Source of the DNA: Rheinheimera sp. 1928-s
GTDB taxonomy: Bacteria; Pseudomonadota; Gammaproteobacteria; Enterobacterales; Alteromonadaceae
NCBI RefSeq assembly: GCF_029269265.1
Contig: NZ_JARIXP010000003.1
Coordinates: 498,641-562,640 of the forward strand
Direction of reading: 5' to 3'
DNA: 64,000 nt
The notes beneath the pieces are model-generated. The model was given only the letters and a program-made list of their open reading frames with translations, did no database searches and was not told the DNA's origin. The number at the start of each line of letters is the position of its first letter. Positions within the stretch are counted from its first letter, which is position 1. Positions 7,895-16,471 of the stretch are shown in pieces. The translations under genes and the position numbers were made by a program.

Positions 7895-10225
7895 TTAGAA
7901 ACTGTAACTCACACTCAACTTGGCATAACGGCCAGGTTCGCTGTAACGCTGAATACCGTCTGCGCTGATATTGTTACGACTGCTGGCGGCATAACGAATA
8001 CGCTCCCAGCGGTAGTATTCTTTATCCAGCAGGTTATACACGCCGACATTCAGTAACCAATTGTCGCCAAACTCCATATTGCTGACTAAATCCACCACAC
8101 TAGCGCTTTTTGGCAGGTAGGTGACTAATTGAGTTTGAGTGCCGTCTTCTTCAGTTTCATACGCATCTTTGGCTTTTACTTCTGAGCTGTAACTTAAGTT
8201 AGCGGCCAAACTCCACCAGTCAGTAGCGCGGTAGCTGACACCTGCAACCAGTTTGTCCGGGCTTATAGTAATCAGCGGGTCGCCATTTTCTTTTTCACCT
8301 TCATGATGGCTATAAGAGAATTGCGCACTCCAGCTTTGATTAAAGCGCCAGGCACCTTGTAACTCGACGCCTGTGACATCGACATCACCGACATTCTCGT
8401 TGATGGTATAAGGGTTACCCTGAGTGACAGTACAGCCGAAGCTGGTGCAGCTTTCATACACAGTGCCCGGGTTTTGTACTTTGGTGACATTTTCAATCAT
8501 GTCGCGGTAGTTATCTTTAAACACCGCCACTTTGATTCTGCTGTTTTCACCTTGCCACTGATAAGCCAGTTCCAGGTTAGTACTGTATTCAGCTTCTAAA
8601 TTTGGGTTTGATAAAGAACCATACAAACCTGTCACCACTGTACCAGTGGCTTGTTCAGTGCGGCTGACTGATGAGGTCTGGAAATACATTTCTTCTGTAC
8701 TTGGTGCACGGAAGCCACGGCCTAACTGCAGCTCGACACTTTGTTGTTCTGTCAGCTGATAGTTACCCACTAATTGACCTGTCACTGCGCTGAAGCTACT
8801 GTCCTGCACTGAACCTGTCACATCAGTAAAGCCATCATTTAACTGGGGTTTGTACGACACATGATCGTAACGCAGGCCACTGGTTAAGCTAAAAGCACTG
8901 TTGTTAAATTTAATGCTGTCGCGTACGTAAAGATGCCATAAGTCAGCGTCCGTCTCTGGCACAAAATCCGGATCAATGTCCTGCCTGGCAATTTCCATGG
9001 TCTGACCGACATAGCTGGTATCAATGGCAGAGAAATCAACCGATTTTTGCTCCAAAGCTCCGCCGTATACCAGTTGATGGCTGCTGCCCTGAGTTTGCAG
9101 TTCTTTATCCAAAGCAAAAGCCCATTTCAGCAAGTCTTGCTGGTAATCGCGGTCTTCACTGCGGTAACAAGGGCCAGTGGTACATAAACGAGCGGCACTG
9201 GCTGGAGCCAACATCAGAGTGAAAGCGTCGTTGTTGGTTTTCTGGAAATCCAGGCTGGTAGAGAAGGCATCAAACAACGGATGACCTGCTAACCAATTGT
9301 ATTTCAGACCAATACGGCTGCGTTCCTGCTGGTCGTCACTGGTACGGGTCAGGTAACTGCGGCTTAACCAGGATAAGTTGTTGGTGTCGATATCGGTTTT
9401 AAATAACTCAGCGGTCAGGCCAATATCCTGAGTCTCTGTCAGTTGGTACTTTAATTTGGTCAGTATATTGTGGCTGCTGTTGTCCTGCGGATCAGCGACA
9501 GGCCGGCCTGAACCTGTAATGGCCTGACGTTCGGCTGAGTCGGCATAGTTTTCCATTTCGTGGCCTTCGCGCTTGGTCAGTACAGCCAAAGCTTCCAGCT
9601 TACCGCTACGGTTTGCCACTGTCACAGTGCCTTGAGTTTCATCATTAGCACCGCTGTAAGCCGCTTTTAACCGGACAAAAGTATCGTCACCTTCCGGTTC
9701 TAAATAGTCTGCTGCATCTTTAGTGACAAAAAGTACGGCCCCCCCTAAAGAACCACTGCCTGCAGCTATGGCGTCAGCACCTTTAACGATTTCAATTTGT
9801 TTCACCGCATCAGGATCAATACCACCACGGCCGGCCGCAAAGAAATCATAAAAGGCATAAGTTGGCGGGTTTAAGGTTTCACCTACAGATAAACCGTCGA
9901 CCGTAATAGCCACCTGATTCCCCTCCAGGCCACGGATGTTGAAGCCGGCAGAACCAAAGCGGCCCTGATCAGTTAAGCTAACGCCCGGGATATAACGCAC
10001 CATATCTTCTAAACGCTGCACTTGCTGTTGTTCCAGCTGTTTGGCTTTGATCACAATACTATTGGCTGTGGTCGATTTTTTATCTTCAAGCGCAGTAGCA
10101 GTGACAGTCACAGCATCCAGTTGCGACAAATCTTTTGTGGCCTCTTCAGCTGCAACTTCTGCCAACAGGGAGGTGGAAAATAAGCTGCTGATAGCAACAG
10201 CAATTAACGTTTTAGAACAGGGCAT
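7895..10225 (-). CDS. TonB-dependent outer membrane receptor, haem/haemoglobin type
   Basis: Outer membrane receptor of 776 residues with a signal peptide (about 1-22). A plug domain follows (DMVRYIPGVSLTD, GFNIRGLEGNQVAITVDG, KQIEIVKGADA) and then a 22-strand type barrel ending in a terminal Phe (KLSVSYSF). The FRAP (GRGFRAPSTEEMYF) and NPNL (LSNPNLEAEYS) boxes, hallmarks of haem receptors, are both present, so haem or a haem protein is the likely ligand. The start has an AAGGAGAG ribosome binding site. A palindromic Fur box lies about 70 bases upstream, so iron repression is expected. No tonB-exbBD or haem ABC genes are nearby. Confidence 0.9.
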   Translation of the reverse strand: MPCSKTLIAVAISSLFSTSLLAEVAAEEATKDLSQLDAVTVTATALEDKKSTTANSIVIKAKQLEQQQVQRLEDMVRYIPGVSLTDQGRFGSAGFNIRGLEGNQVAITVDGLSVGETLNPPTYAFYDFFAAGRGGIDPDAVKQIEIVKGADAIAAGSGSLGGAVLFVTKDAADYLEPEGDDTFVRLKAAYSGANDETQGTVTVANRSGKLEALAVLTKREGHEMENYADSAERQAITGSGRPVADPQDNSSHNILTKLKYQLTETQDIGLTAELFKTDIDTNNLSWLSRSYLTRTSDDQQERSRIGLKYNWLAGHPLFDAFSTSLDFQKTNNDAFTLMLAPASAARLCTTGPCYRSEDRDYQQDLLKWAFALDKELQTQGSSHQLVYGGALEQKSVDFSAIDTSYVGQTMEIARQDIDPDFVPETDADLWHLYVRDSIKFNNSAFSLTSGLRYDHVSYKPQLNDGFTDVTGSVQDSSFSAVTGQLVGNYQLTEQQSVELQLGRGFRAPSTEEMYFQTSSVSRTEQATGTVVTGLYGSLSNPNLEAEYSTNLELAYQWQGENSRIKVAVFKDNYRDMIENVTKVQNPGTVYESCTSFGCTVTQGNPYTINENVGDVDVTGVELQGAWRFNQSWSAQFSYSHHEGEKENGDPLITISPDKLVAGVSYRATDWWSLAANLSYSSEVKAKDAYETEEDGTQTQLVTYLPKSASVVDLVSNMEFGDNWLLNVGVYNLLDKEYYRWERIRYAASSRNNISADGIQRYSEPGRYAKLSVSYSF

Positions 10226-10286
10226 GACGCTCTCCTTGACGAGCTAAAGACTTGTGGTAAGTCCACAGGATGGCGTTATCCTAGAT

Positions 10287-10307
10287 CAAATGAGAATTAT
10301 TCTCAAC
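10287..10307. promoter_or_regulatory. Fur box upstream of the TonB receptor gene
   Basis: TGAGAATTATTCTCA (10291-10305) is a perfect 15-bp palindrome within AAATGAGAATTATTCTCAA. It closely matches the Fur core of GATAAT-type repeats. Confidence 0.85.
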
Positions 10308-10360
10308 AATAAAATTCAACTTATTTTTATATATTTCAATGGCTTACATTTTGAAAGCGC

Positions 10361-10389
10361 AAAAAACTCCCTATCCAGAGAATAGGGAG
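10361..10389 (-). terminator. Rho-independent terminator of the DUF4198/EF-hand/DUF2271 operon
   Basis: Perfect 8-bp stem CTCCCTAT / ATAGGGAG with a 7-base loop. Six T follow on the minus strand. It lies about 50 bases after the DUF2271 gene stop. Confidence 0.83.
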
Positions 10390-10437
10390 AACAACAGGAG
10401 TTGGCAGGCAACTCAACAGGAATTTGATGCTAAAAAC

Positions 10438-11766
10438 TTAACCGTCTTTGCTCTGAAGCTGCAGACGCACCAGCCCCAATTCAGCTTCACCTTGCTGCTG
10501 CACTGGCTTCAGATCGGCTTGCCAATTCAGTGGCAGAGTTAAATGTTCATGGCCACCATGTTCACGCGCCACTTCCAGATGCAACTGGTACTGCCCCCAT
10601 GGCACCACAGCACCTTGTTGATCACGACCATCCCACTGCAGCTGATAAATACCGGGTTTTTGGGTTGCTCCGGCAATCTGATCAATTTGCTCCGGATTTT
10701 TTCGGCCCAACCGACGCCACCAGTGATTCAACTCCTGATACCAGCGGCTTTGCTGGCCGACCAGACTGATTTGGCGCACAGGTCTTTTCTGCTGATCGGT
10801 CAGCCATACCGAAACATAAGGTCTTTTGTAATTACCATCGCTGAATTTGGGTAACTGATAACTGATCTGTAGCCTCTGCTGCTGACTTTGGCTTTTATCC
10901 GCCAGATAGCCATACCAGGAGTTGGATGCATACCAGTTGGCCGAATCTGTTTTGATTAAAGCTGCAGCCTGCTGCTGATCGGTAAGCTGCTGGCCCTGCT
11001 TCAGATCCAGCACTGCCAGACTTTGCGCCAGTAAATAGGCTGTGACTGCATCTTTAGCCAACACAGTGGCTGTCGGGCCGTATTCAACAGGCCAGCCTTC
11101 TGCCGGGTTCAGCAGCGGGCTAAAAGTCCGGTACGATACTTTGTACCCCAGCTGAGCATTGGCAGTTTCAGTCTGAGCTAAAGCCACAGAACTCAGCTGC
11201 AGTTGCTGTAATAACGGCTGTTCAGTGCCCAGACTCAACTTTGTGCTAGCCGCATCAGACCACAACAAGCGGCTGACACCAGATTGTAAATCCATCTGCT
11301 TTAACCTTGGGAACCAGCTTTTTAACAGAACAGCGGTATCGTCCAGCAAGCGGGCATTGGCTAACCCGTCCAACTGCCATACCAGCGTACTGTAATTTGC
11401 TTCTGATACCACAACTTGTTCTATAGCTCTGGTTTGACGGCGCAACTCTACTCTATCCGGTAACACTTGGTTTTCAACAGCTTGTTGCCATTGCTGCGCT
11501 ATAGCACCTAAACGGCAGCTGTAACTTTGCTGACTTAGTGCACGCCATTTTTCACAGAGCTGAATCAGCTGATACTGTTTTGGTTTAGAAGCGGCTAACC
11601 AGTGCTTAAACTGGGGTTGCCTGGCCTGCCAATCCTTTTGGCTGACACCTTCCAGTTGCAGTTTCAGCTGCTGCCCTGCAATAACCTGCTGATAGCTGAC
11701 AGAGTCAGCCAGCACCAGTGCAGGACTTAGTGATAACAGCGTCAATGACCAGGCAAAAGCTTTCAT
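10438..11766 (-). CDS. Exported protein with degenerate ApbE-like domain fused to DUF2271
   Basis: Predicted periplasmic protein of 442 residues with a signal peptide (about 1-20, ending VLA). The C-terminal third (about 310-430) is a good DUF2271 match: YVSVWLTDQQKRPVRQ, then W..LGRK, IAGATQKPGIYQLQWDG and WGQYQLHLEVAREHGG. Residues about 30-290 follow the layout of FAD:protein FMN transferase (ApbE). The stretch SPLLNPAEGWPVEYGP plus TAYLLAQSLAVL aligns with the ApbE region that reads H(I/L)hDPxTG and aDAhsTALfV, but the His and the metal-binding Asp are missing. It is probably not catalytic. It is the third gene of a Fur-controlled operon and overlaps the EF-hand gene by one base. The exact role is unknown. 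Confidence 0.72.
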   Translation of the reverse strand: MKAFAWSLTLLSLSPALVLADSVSYQQVIAGQQLKLQLEGVSQKDWQARQPQFKHWLAASKPKQYQLIQLCEKWRALSQQSYSCRLGAIAQQWQQAVENQVLPDRVELRRQTRAIEQVVVSEANYSTLVWQLDGLANARLLDDTAVLLKSWFPRLKQMDLQSGVSRLLWSDAASTKLSLGTEQPLLQQLQLSSVALAQTETANAQLGYKVSYRTFSPLLNPAEGWPVEYGPTATVLAKDAVTAYLLAQSLAVLDLKQGQQLTDQQQAAALIKTDSANWYASNSWYGYLADKSQSQQQRLQISYQLPKFSDGNYKRPYVSVWLTDQQKRPVRQISLVGQQSRWYQELNHWWRRLGRKNPEQIDQIAGATQKPGIYQLQWDGRDQQGAVVPWGQYQLHLEVAREHGGHEHLTLPLNWQADLKPVQQQGEAELGLVRLQLQSKDG

Positions 11767-12674
11767 TACTCAGCGGTACCTCTGGTTTGTTCGTTATTAA
11801 CAACAGGCAGAGCTTCAGCCATAGTCACTTGCTGGTTTAAATCTGTATCCCAGCGTTTGAACATACGCTCACCTGAGGCATTAAACTCAGCGCTACTCAC
11901 TTGCTGATTGTTGTCTTTATCCAAAGCTTTAAAGCGCACTGCAGCCTGCTTTAACTGGGCGGCACGGGTTTTGGCGATTTGACGGTCCAGACGATCAACA
12001 AACTCGTTCAGGTATTCATCGCTACTCAGCTCGCCATTTTTATCCAGATCAGTACGGGCAAAAGCGGCATCACGTTGCTCTTGGTACTCAACCTTATCGA
12101 CCTTGCCGTCGCCATTCTGGTCATACATATCCAACATACCTGCCACACTGTGGGTGGTTGGCATCACTAAAGCCGGACGGGCACGTACTGTTTGTTTGGC
12201 ATCGGGTTTACGTTCGCGCTCTGGCAGCGGATCGGCTTTGCTGATTACGCCATCTTTATTGCTGTCGATATAAGTAAAAGCTCTGTCACCAGAGGCCTGG
12301 TATTCATCTTTACCTATGCTTTTACTTTTGTTTTTATCCAAAGCTTCAATCCGCACCAGCGTTTGTTTAATCTGGCCAGTGCGTTCTGCGTCCAGCTTTT
12401 TATCCAGACGTCCTGCATATTCATTAACGTACTCGTCAACCGACACCTGGCCATCTTTGTTCTCGTCCATAGCGCTGTAACGCTGCTGGCGTACCTGCTC
12501 AAACTCGATTTGGCTGACAGTGCCGTCTTTATTCAGATCATAGTCCTGAATAAAACTGGCTTTGCCTTGTGCTGTTGGCTGATGTGCTGGTTTTTTTGGC
12601 GCTTTTTCATCGGCCGCTAAATAACAGCTGGTGATGGCTAAAAATAAACTAAGGGCTGTGCTTCTGCGTTGCAT
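11766..12674 (-). CDS. Exported EF-hand protein with eight calcium-binding-like loops
   Basis: About 302 residues with an N-terminal signal peptide or lipoprotein-like signal (TSCYLAA). It is followed by two similar halves, each with four EF-hand loops. The loops begin DYDLNKDGTVSQIE, AMDENKDGQVSVDE, ALDKNKSKSIGKDE, YIDSNKDGVISK, and in the second half MYDQNGDGKVDKVE, RTDLDKNGELSSDE, ALDKDNNQQVSSAE and RWDTDLNQQVTMAE. Several have canonical DxDxDG spacing; others have lost a ligand. It would bind calcium or another divalent ion in the periplasm. The second Met has AGGAG at the right distance and is taken as start. It sits between a DUF4198 and a DUF2271 gene in a Fur-box operon. Confidence 0.82.
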   Translation of the reverse strand: MQRRSTALSLFLAITSCYLAADEKAPKKPAHQPTAQGKASFIQDYDLNKDGTVSQIEFEQVRQQRYSAMDENKDGQVSVDEYVNEYAGRLDKKLDAERTGQIKQTLVRIEALDKNKSKSIGKDEYQASGDRAFTYIDSNKDGVISKADPLPERERKPDAKQTVRARPALVMPTTHSVAGMLDMYDQNGDGKVDKVEYQEQRDAAFARTDLDKNGELSSDEYLNEFVDRLDRQIAKTRAAQLKQAAVRFKALDKDNNQQVSSAEFNASGERMFKRWDTDLNQQVTMAEALPVVNNEQTRGTAE

Positions 12675-12686
12675 CATAAACTCCTG

Positions 12687-13475
12687 TTATTCGGTGACTT
12701 CAACTACAGCGCTATAGCTGTAACTGTAGGTGGGGGCTTTGGCACCAGCTGGTGCATCGGTACGAAAACGAGTCAGCAATAAATAAGTGCCGGTTTTATC
12801 CAGCTCAAAATTCAGCTGACCTTGTTTATCCGTCGTGAGTTCTTTTGATACTTTGGTTTCGGCTTCAGCAGAATTGGCTGAATACACCTGCACTTTTTGC
12901 TCAGCCAAAGCTTTGCCGTTATAAAGCACAGTGGCTTTGATTGGGCTTTGGATATACAAGTCGTTTGGATGGCTTTGGAACACCAATTCCAGACCCTGAT
13001 TGGTTGGCTTTAATACGGTTTGGCTTGGCGCACCTTTACTAACATAAGTTTCTGCCAGAGTGACAGACTGAAAATGCGCCAATAACTTAGCACCAGCAGG
13101 AATTTGTTCTTTTGGATCTCTGCTGTTATGGGTTTTACCATCCTGCTGCCAGCTGCGAAATACAGCGCCATAACGCTGTCCCGTGCTGAATTTGTAAGTA
13201 CCGTCCTGCTCCAGCTGATGAGCCACTGCAGTGCGGGTTTTGCCTACAAAAAGCTCTTTTGGTTCAACAGCTTTGCCGTCTGGTTGCAGTACTTTAAATT
13301 CGCTTTGATCAAAACGTACTTCTGGCACAAAAAACTTCTCAGCAAAAGCAGCGTCCAGCGTGACCCAGCCACCTAAAGGTTCAAAGCTGGCTGGCGCCAG
13401 ATAAGGAGTGTGAGCAGTAGCAGTAAAAGCCAACAACAAAGAGGCAGAACAAAGCAGGGGTTTTAATTTAAACAT
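12687..13475 (-). CDS. DUF4198 periplasmic protein
   Basis: A 262-residue exported protein with a clear signal peptide (1-21). The mature form begins AHTPYLAPASFEPLGG, the typical DUF4198 N-terminus (AHxxYLxP). A C-terminal immunoglobulin-like region follows (KATVLYNGKALAEQKVQVYS...). DUF4198 proteins are often found with metal or TonB uptake genes. The reading as an accessory of iron or other metal acquisition rests on the two Fur-like boxes just upstream and the TonB receptor nearby. First gene of a three-gene operon; nine bases separate it from the EF-hand gene. GGAGCG is the ribosome binding site. Confidence 0.8.
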   Translation of the reverse strand: MFKLKPLLCSASLLLAFTATAHTPYLAPASFEPLGGWVTLDAAFAEKFFVPEVRFDQSEFKVLQPDGKAVEPKELFVGKTRTAVAHQLEQDGTYKFSTGQRYGAVFRSWQQDGKTHNSRDPKEQIPAGAKLLAHFQSVTLAETYVSKGAPSQTVLKPTNQGLELVFQSHPNDLYIQSPIKATVLYNGKALAEQKVQVYSANSAEAETKVSKELTTDKQGQLNFELDKTGTYLLLTRFRTDAPAGAKAPTYSYSYSAVVEVTE

Positions 13476-13489
13476 AAAGCGCTCCAGTT

Positions 13490-13549
13490 AATGAGAATAG
13501 ATCTCATTTAAATAATGGGCGCCACTTTAGATCAAATGAGAATCATTTG
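13490..13549. promoter_or_regulatory. Two Fur-like boxes before the DUF4198 operon
   Basis: Proximal box AATGAGAATAGATCTCATT (13490-13508) and distal box CAAATGAGAATCATTTG (13533-13549, a perfect 7-bp inverted repeat). Both match the Fur palindrome type seen before the TonB receptor. The proximal box ends 15 bases from the start codon, so bound Fur would cover the transcript start. Confidence 0.78.
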
Positions 13550-13584
13550 CAACTAGATCATTTCATCTTTACATTGAACAGGCT

Positions 13585-13609
13585 AAAAGGCCCTTCAATT
13601 GAGGGCCTT
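13585..13609 (-). terminator. Terminator-like hairpin after the DUF1439 lipoprotein gene
   Basis: Perfect 8-bp stem AAGGCCCT / AGGGCCTT with a 7-base loop. The T-tract on the minus strand is short (four T), so termination may be moderate. Confidence 0.6.
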
Positions 13610-13625
13610 GCTGGTAATACAGTGG

Positions 13626-14195
13626 TTACTGAGCAGAGTAGTTAGGTTTTAATAGCAACTCGCCGGGTTGCAGCACTAAAGTTAACGGCATGCCACATAA
13701 GACTTTTTCCGTTACTTTGTTGCAATCGAGCTTATAGACAGGCTGACGGTTCAGCACTTGCGTCAGGATGGTTTTCGCCTCGCTGCTCAAAGGTGCCAAT
13801 TTGAGTTGAGAGCTGCCACTGCCTACACTGGAATCTAGAATGGTTAAGTTTTTCAGGTAAATTGCATTTCTTTCATCGTCAAAATAGGGCAAAGCCGACA
13901 AGTGTAAATTCAGATCTGTATGTAATGGTTTGAACAACGCATCCACTTCAGCCCCCAACGCCAGCTTGAGTTCTATCTGCTGTTTATTGTCCGGAGCCAG
14001 TTGAAGCTCCAACTGACGTACCGTTAGTGTCAGTGGCAGGCCCAGCATTTTACCTTTGCCTTGCTGTTGCTCTAATTGGCTCAACAATAAGCGCTGCAAT
14101 TCCTGCTGCTTCAGGCTAAACATATCCAGATGATTCAGTTGAGTGCAAGAAGCTAACAGCAGCAGTGAAAGCGCCAAAAGTGTTTGTTTATTCAA
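13626..14195 (-). CDS. DUF1439 (YceB-like) lipoprotein
   Basis: A 189-residue predicted lipoprotein of the YceB/DUF1439 family. The signal sequence LLALSLLLLAS is followed by the lipobox Cys at residue 16, so it should be anchored in the outer (or inner) membrane. The rest is beta-rich, with alternating polar and nonpolar residues (LTLTVRQLELQLAPDNKQQIEL), like the lipid-binding TULIP fold suggested for this family. The start codon must be TTG at 14195, because the next in-frame ATG lies after the lipobox. It stands alone. Confidence 0.78.
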   Translation of the reverse strand: MNKQTLLALSLLLLASCTQLNHLDMFSLKQQELQRLLLSQLEQQQGKGKMLGLPLTLTVRQLELQLAPDNKQQIELKLALGAEVDALFKPLHTDLNLHLSALPYFDDERNAIYLKNLTILDSSVGSGSSQLKLAPLSSEAKTILTQVLNRQPVYKLDCNKVTEKVLCGMPLTLVLQPGELLLKPNYSAQ

Positions 14196-14340
14196 TGTGA
14201 TGTTGTCCGTTTAATGCTGATTTGGCGCGAACTTTAGCAAAAACTGCTGAACCTCTGCTGATTTTTTTCGTATAGCTTCCAACTATTTCACCACAAGATA
14301 CGACTCAGTATTAGAACATCAGGGAGATAAAGGATAAATC

Positions 14341-14526
14341 ATGAATACACCAGAGCAAATTCAGTTACCAGGCATTCGCCAATTACTAAGCACTTTTGTT
14401 GTGCTGGTGCTGTTCCTACTGGCTTTTGATTCAGCATTGCAGTGGTTAAGTTTTAGTTTGCACCAGCAGTCATTAATAGCGCCAGAATTATTGTTTCCTA
14501 TGAGCTGGTTATCAGTTTTGTTTTAA
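14341..14526 (+). CDS. Small predicted membrane protein, unknown
   Basis: A 61-residue frame with an AAGGA ribosome binding site six bases before the ATG. One hydrophobic segment, about residues 18-34 (TFVVLVLFLLAFDSALQWL), and a second short hydrophobic tail suggest an inner membrane protein. No family is recognised. It is followed 72 bases later by another orphan membrane gene on the same strand. It may be real because of the good initiation signals, but it is short. Confidence 0.45.
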   Translation: MNTPEQIQLPGIRQLLSTFVVLVLFLLAFDSALQWLSFSLHQQSLIAPELLFPMSWLSVLF

Positions 14527-14598
14527 CTTTTAATCAACAAGTGTCTTGACCTGCTTTTACTGCCTTTTTATTATCTTGTTAGCAAAAATCAGGGAAAT

Positions 14599-15039
14599 GT
14601 GAGAGAAGGAATGACTTTTAAAGAAATGATGGCAGATAAAAAGATAAAGCGCCGAGCCTGTATTTGTTGGAGCCTGAGCCTTTTGCCAGTACTTTTAACT
14701 ATTTTTACGAGCCTCCCCTGGCATTCAGCGGTGCTGTATTCAACCTGGCTTCTATTTGCTCCCTTTCTTTATAAAGTTAAAGTTCAATACCCTGATCATT
14801 TCGAAGAACCGCTCAGTCAATTGCGGCTGGAAGGAAAAATGCTTCACGTGAAACAACATCAGCTTGAAATTGCTGATGTTAGCAAAGTTGCTATTGATAA
14901 AATGAATGACCACACCGCCTTCATTGATTTCCCTTACAATATGTACGGCAAACTAAAATTCAGTTTTCCGTTGGAACAACTGCCCTCAGTAAAAACATTT
15001 TTCCGGCAACATTGTCCTCATATTCAAATTGTCAGCTAA
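14599..15039 (+). CDS. Hypothetical membrane protein with C-terminal cytosolic domain
   Basis: A 146-residue protein, not recognised. Two hydrophobic segments (about 24-42 and 46-62) are followed by a soluble beta-rich domain of about 75 residues (LRLEGKMLHVKQHQLEIADV, then GKLKFSFPLEQLPSVKTFF), which could resemble a small PH-like or YcxB-like domain; that is only a shape-based guess. The start could be GTG at 14599, three bases after AGGGA, or ATG at 14611. Base use is AT-richer than flanking genes. A parS-like 16-mer lies inside it at 14840. Confidence 0.55.
   Translation: MREGMTFKEMMADKKIKRRACICWSLSLLPVLLTIFTSLPWHSAVLYSTWLLFAPFLYKVKVQYPDHFEEPLSQLRLEGKMLHVKQHQLEIADVSKVAIDKMNDHTAFIDFPYNMYGKLKFSFPLEQLPSVKTFFRQHCPHIQIVS
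14840..14855. other. parS-like site (15 of 16 matches)
   Basis: TGCTTCACGTGAAACA differs from the parS consensus TGTTTCACGTGAAACA at one position. It lies within a hypothetical gene and may bind ParB, but a chance match cannot be excluded. Confidence 0.45.
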
Positions 15040-15061
15040 AAAGTCAAAAATACTAAAAGCA

Positions 15062-15087
15062 AAAACCCGCCAACAAGGACGGGTTTT
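15062..15087. terminator. Bidirectional terminator between the hypothetical gene and glmU
   Basis: AAAACCCG and CGGGTTTT form an 8-bp stem with a 10-base loop. It is flanked by A and T runs on both sides, so it can end both the plus-strand hypothetical gene and the minus-strand glmU. Confidence 0.75.
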
Positions 15088-15106
15088 GTTTATGATCTGC
15101 CGATCA

Positions 15107-16471
15107 TTATTTCTTAATCTTCACCGGTCTTTTCCAGCCGCTGATATGACGCTGCTTAGAACGCGCTACTACCAGTTCATCTGCAGCTACACTGGCTGTA
15201 ACCACAGAACCAGCACCCACAGTAGAGTTTTGGCCTAAAGTCACGGGAGCCACCAGAGAACTGTTGGAGCCAACAAAAACACCGTCTTCAATAGTAGTGA
15301 CAAACTTATTAGCACCATCGTAGTTACAGGTAATGGTACCGGCACCTACATTCACTTTGCTGCCAATCACTGCATCACCTAAATAGGTTAAATGGTTGGC
15401 TTTAGAGCCCACTCCTAAAGTGGTTTTTTTCAGCTCAACAAAGTTACCGACATGGCTGTCGTCAGCCAGCACTGAATCAGGGCGAATACGGGCATAAGGG
15501 CCGACAGAACAGCCAATTCCAATAGTAGATTTTTCAATCATGCTGTTGGCTTTCACTTCAGTGTTGTCGCCTATCACTGCATCTTTTATCACACAGTTAG
15601 GGCCAATAATAACGCCATTGCCCAGCACCACTTTGCCTTCAAAAATCGCGTTGATGTCGATCATCACATCGTTGCCAACAGTGACTTCACCCCGTATATC
15701 AATACGGGCCGGATCACGTAGGTTAGCACCGTTTAACATCAGCTCTTCTGCTTTACGCGCCTGATAGGCCCGTTCTAACTGTGCCAATTGCACACGGTTA
15801 TTTGCTCCTTCAGTTTCAATGGCAGTGGCAGGATGAGCCGTTGTAATGTCCACGCCTTCTTTATGAGCCATAGCGATAATATCGGTCAGGTAAAATTCGC
15901 CCTGCGCATTATTGTTCTGTAACTGGCTTAACCACTTTTTCAGTTGTTTGCCAGGTACAGCCATAATACCGCTGTTTACTTCAGTAATTTTCAGCTGTTC
16001 GGCGCTGGCATCTTTTTGTTCAACAATACCCACCACTTTACCGTTTTCACGCACCATACGACCATACCCCATAGGGTTGGCCAGATGCACAGTCAGCACA
16101 GCTAAACCATCGGCAGATTTCGCTGCCAGCAGTTGCTCTAAAGTTTCTTTGCGGGTTAAAGGCACATCACCGTACAGCACCAGTACAGTGTCATTGTCGG
16201 CGATATGAGGCACTGCCTGCTGCACAGCGTGGCCAGTACCTAATTGTTCGGCTTGTAATACCCAGTGTAAATCCTGTTCACCCAAAGCAGATTTCAGCTG
16301 GTCTGCGCCATAGCCGTACACCAGATTAATAGACTCTGCGCCTAATGAACGGGCCGTGTCGATCACATGCTGCACCATAGAGCGTTCCGCCACTTTATGC
16401 AGTACTTTAGGTAAAGCAGATTTCATCCGCGTGCCTTTACCGGCCGCCAGGATCACAACGTTTAAAGCCAT
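15107..16471 (-). CDS. glmU: Bifunctional GlcNAc-1-P uridyltransferase / GlcN-1-P acetyltransferase
   Basis: Cytoplasmic enzyme that acetylates glucosamine-1-phosphate and couples it to UTP, giving UDP-GlcNAc. The N-terminal pyrophosphorylase half has [11 protein letters not shown] near the start and LYGDVPL. The C-terminal half is a left-handed beta-helix of hexapeptide repeats with the acetyltransferase region [19 protein letters not shown] and ending [11 protein letters not shown]. The 454 residues match the family. The frame opens four codons earlier, but the Met at 16471 directly precedes [10 protein letters not shown] and is preferred. It is separated from glmS by about 9 kb and from atpC by about 21 kb of accessory genes. 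Confidence 0.97.
   Translation of the reverse strand: MALNVVILAAGKGTRMKSALPKVLHKVAERSMVQHVIDTARSLGAESINLVYGYGADQLKSALGEQDLHWVLQAEQLGTGHAVQQAVPHIADNDTVLVLYGDVPLTRKETLEQLLAAKSADGLAVLTVHLANPMGYGRMVRENGKVVGIVEQKDASAEQLKITEVNSGIMAVPGKQLKKWLSQLQNNNAQGEFYLTDIIAMAHKEGVDITTAHPATAIETEGANNRVQLAQLERAYQARKAEELMLNGANLRDPARIDIRGEVTVGNDVMIDINAIFEGKVVLGNGVIIGPNCVIKDAVIGDNTEVKANSMIEKSTIGIGCSVGPYARIRPDSVLADDSHVGNFVELKKTTLGVGSKANHLTYLGDAVIGSKVNVGAGTITCNYDGANKFVTTIEDGVFVGSNSSLVAPVTLGQNSTVGAGSVVTASVAADELVVARSKQRHISGWKRPVKIKK

Noticed and set aside
12192-12620. 142-codon plus-strand frame with hydrophobic residues
   Set aside because: It is a shadow of the EF-hand gene: complements of Asp-rich loops give Phe/Ile/Val-rich translations.
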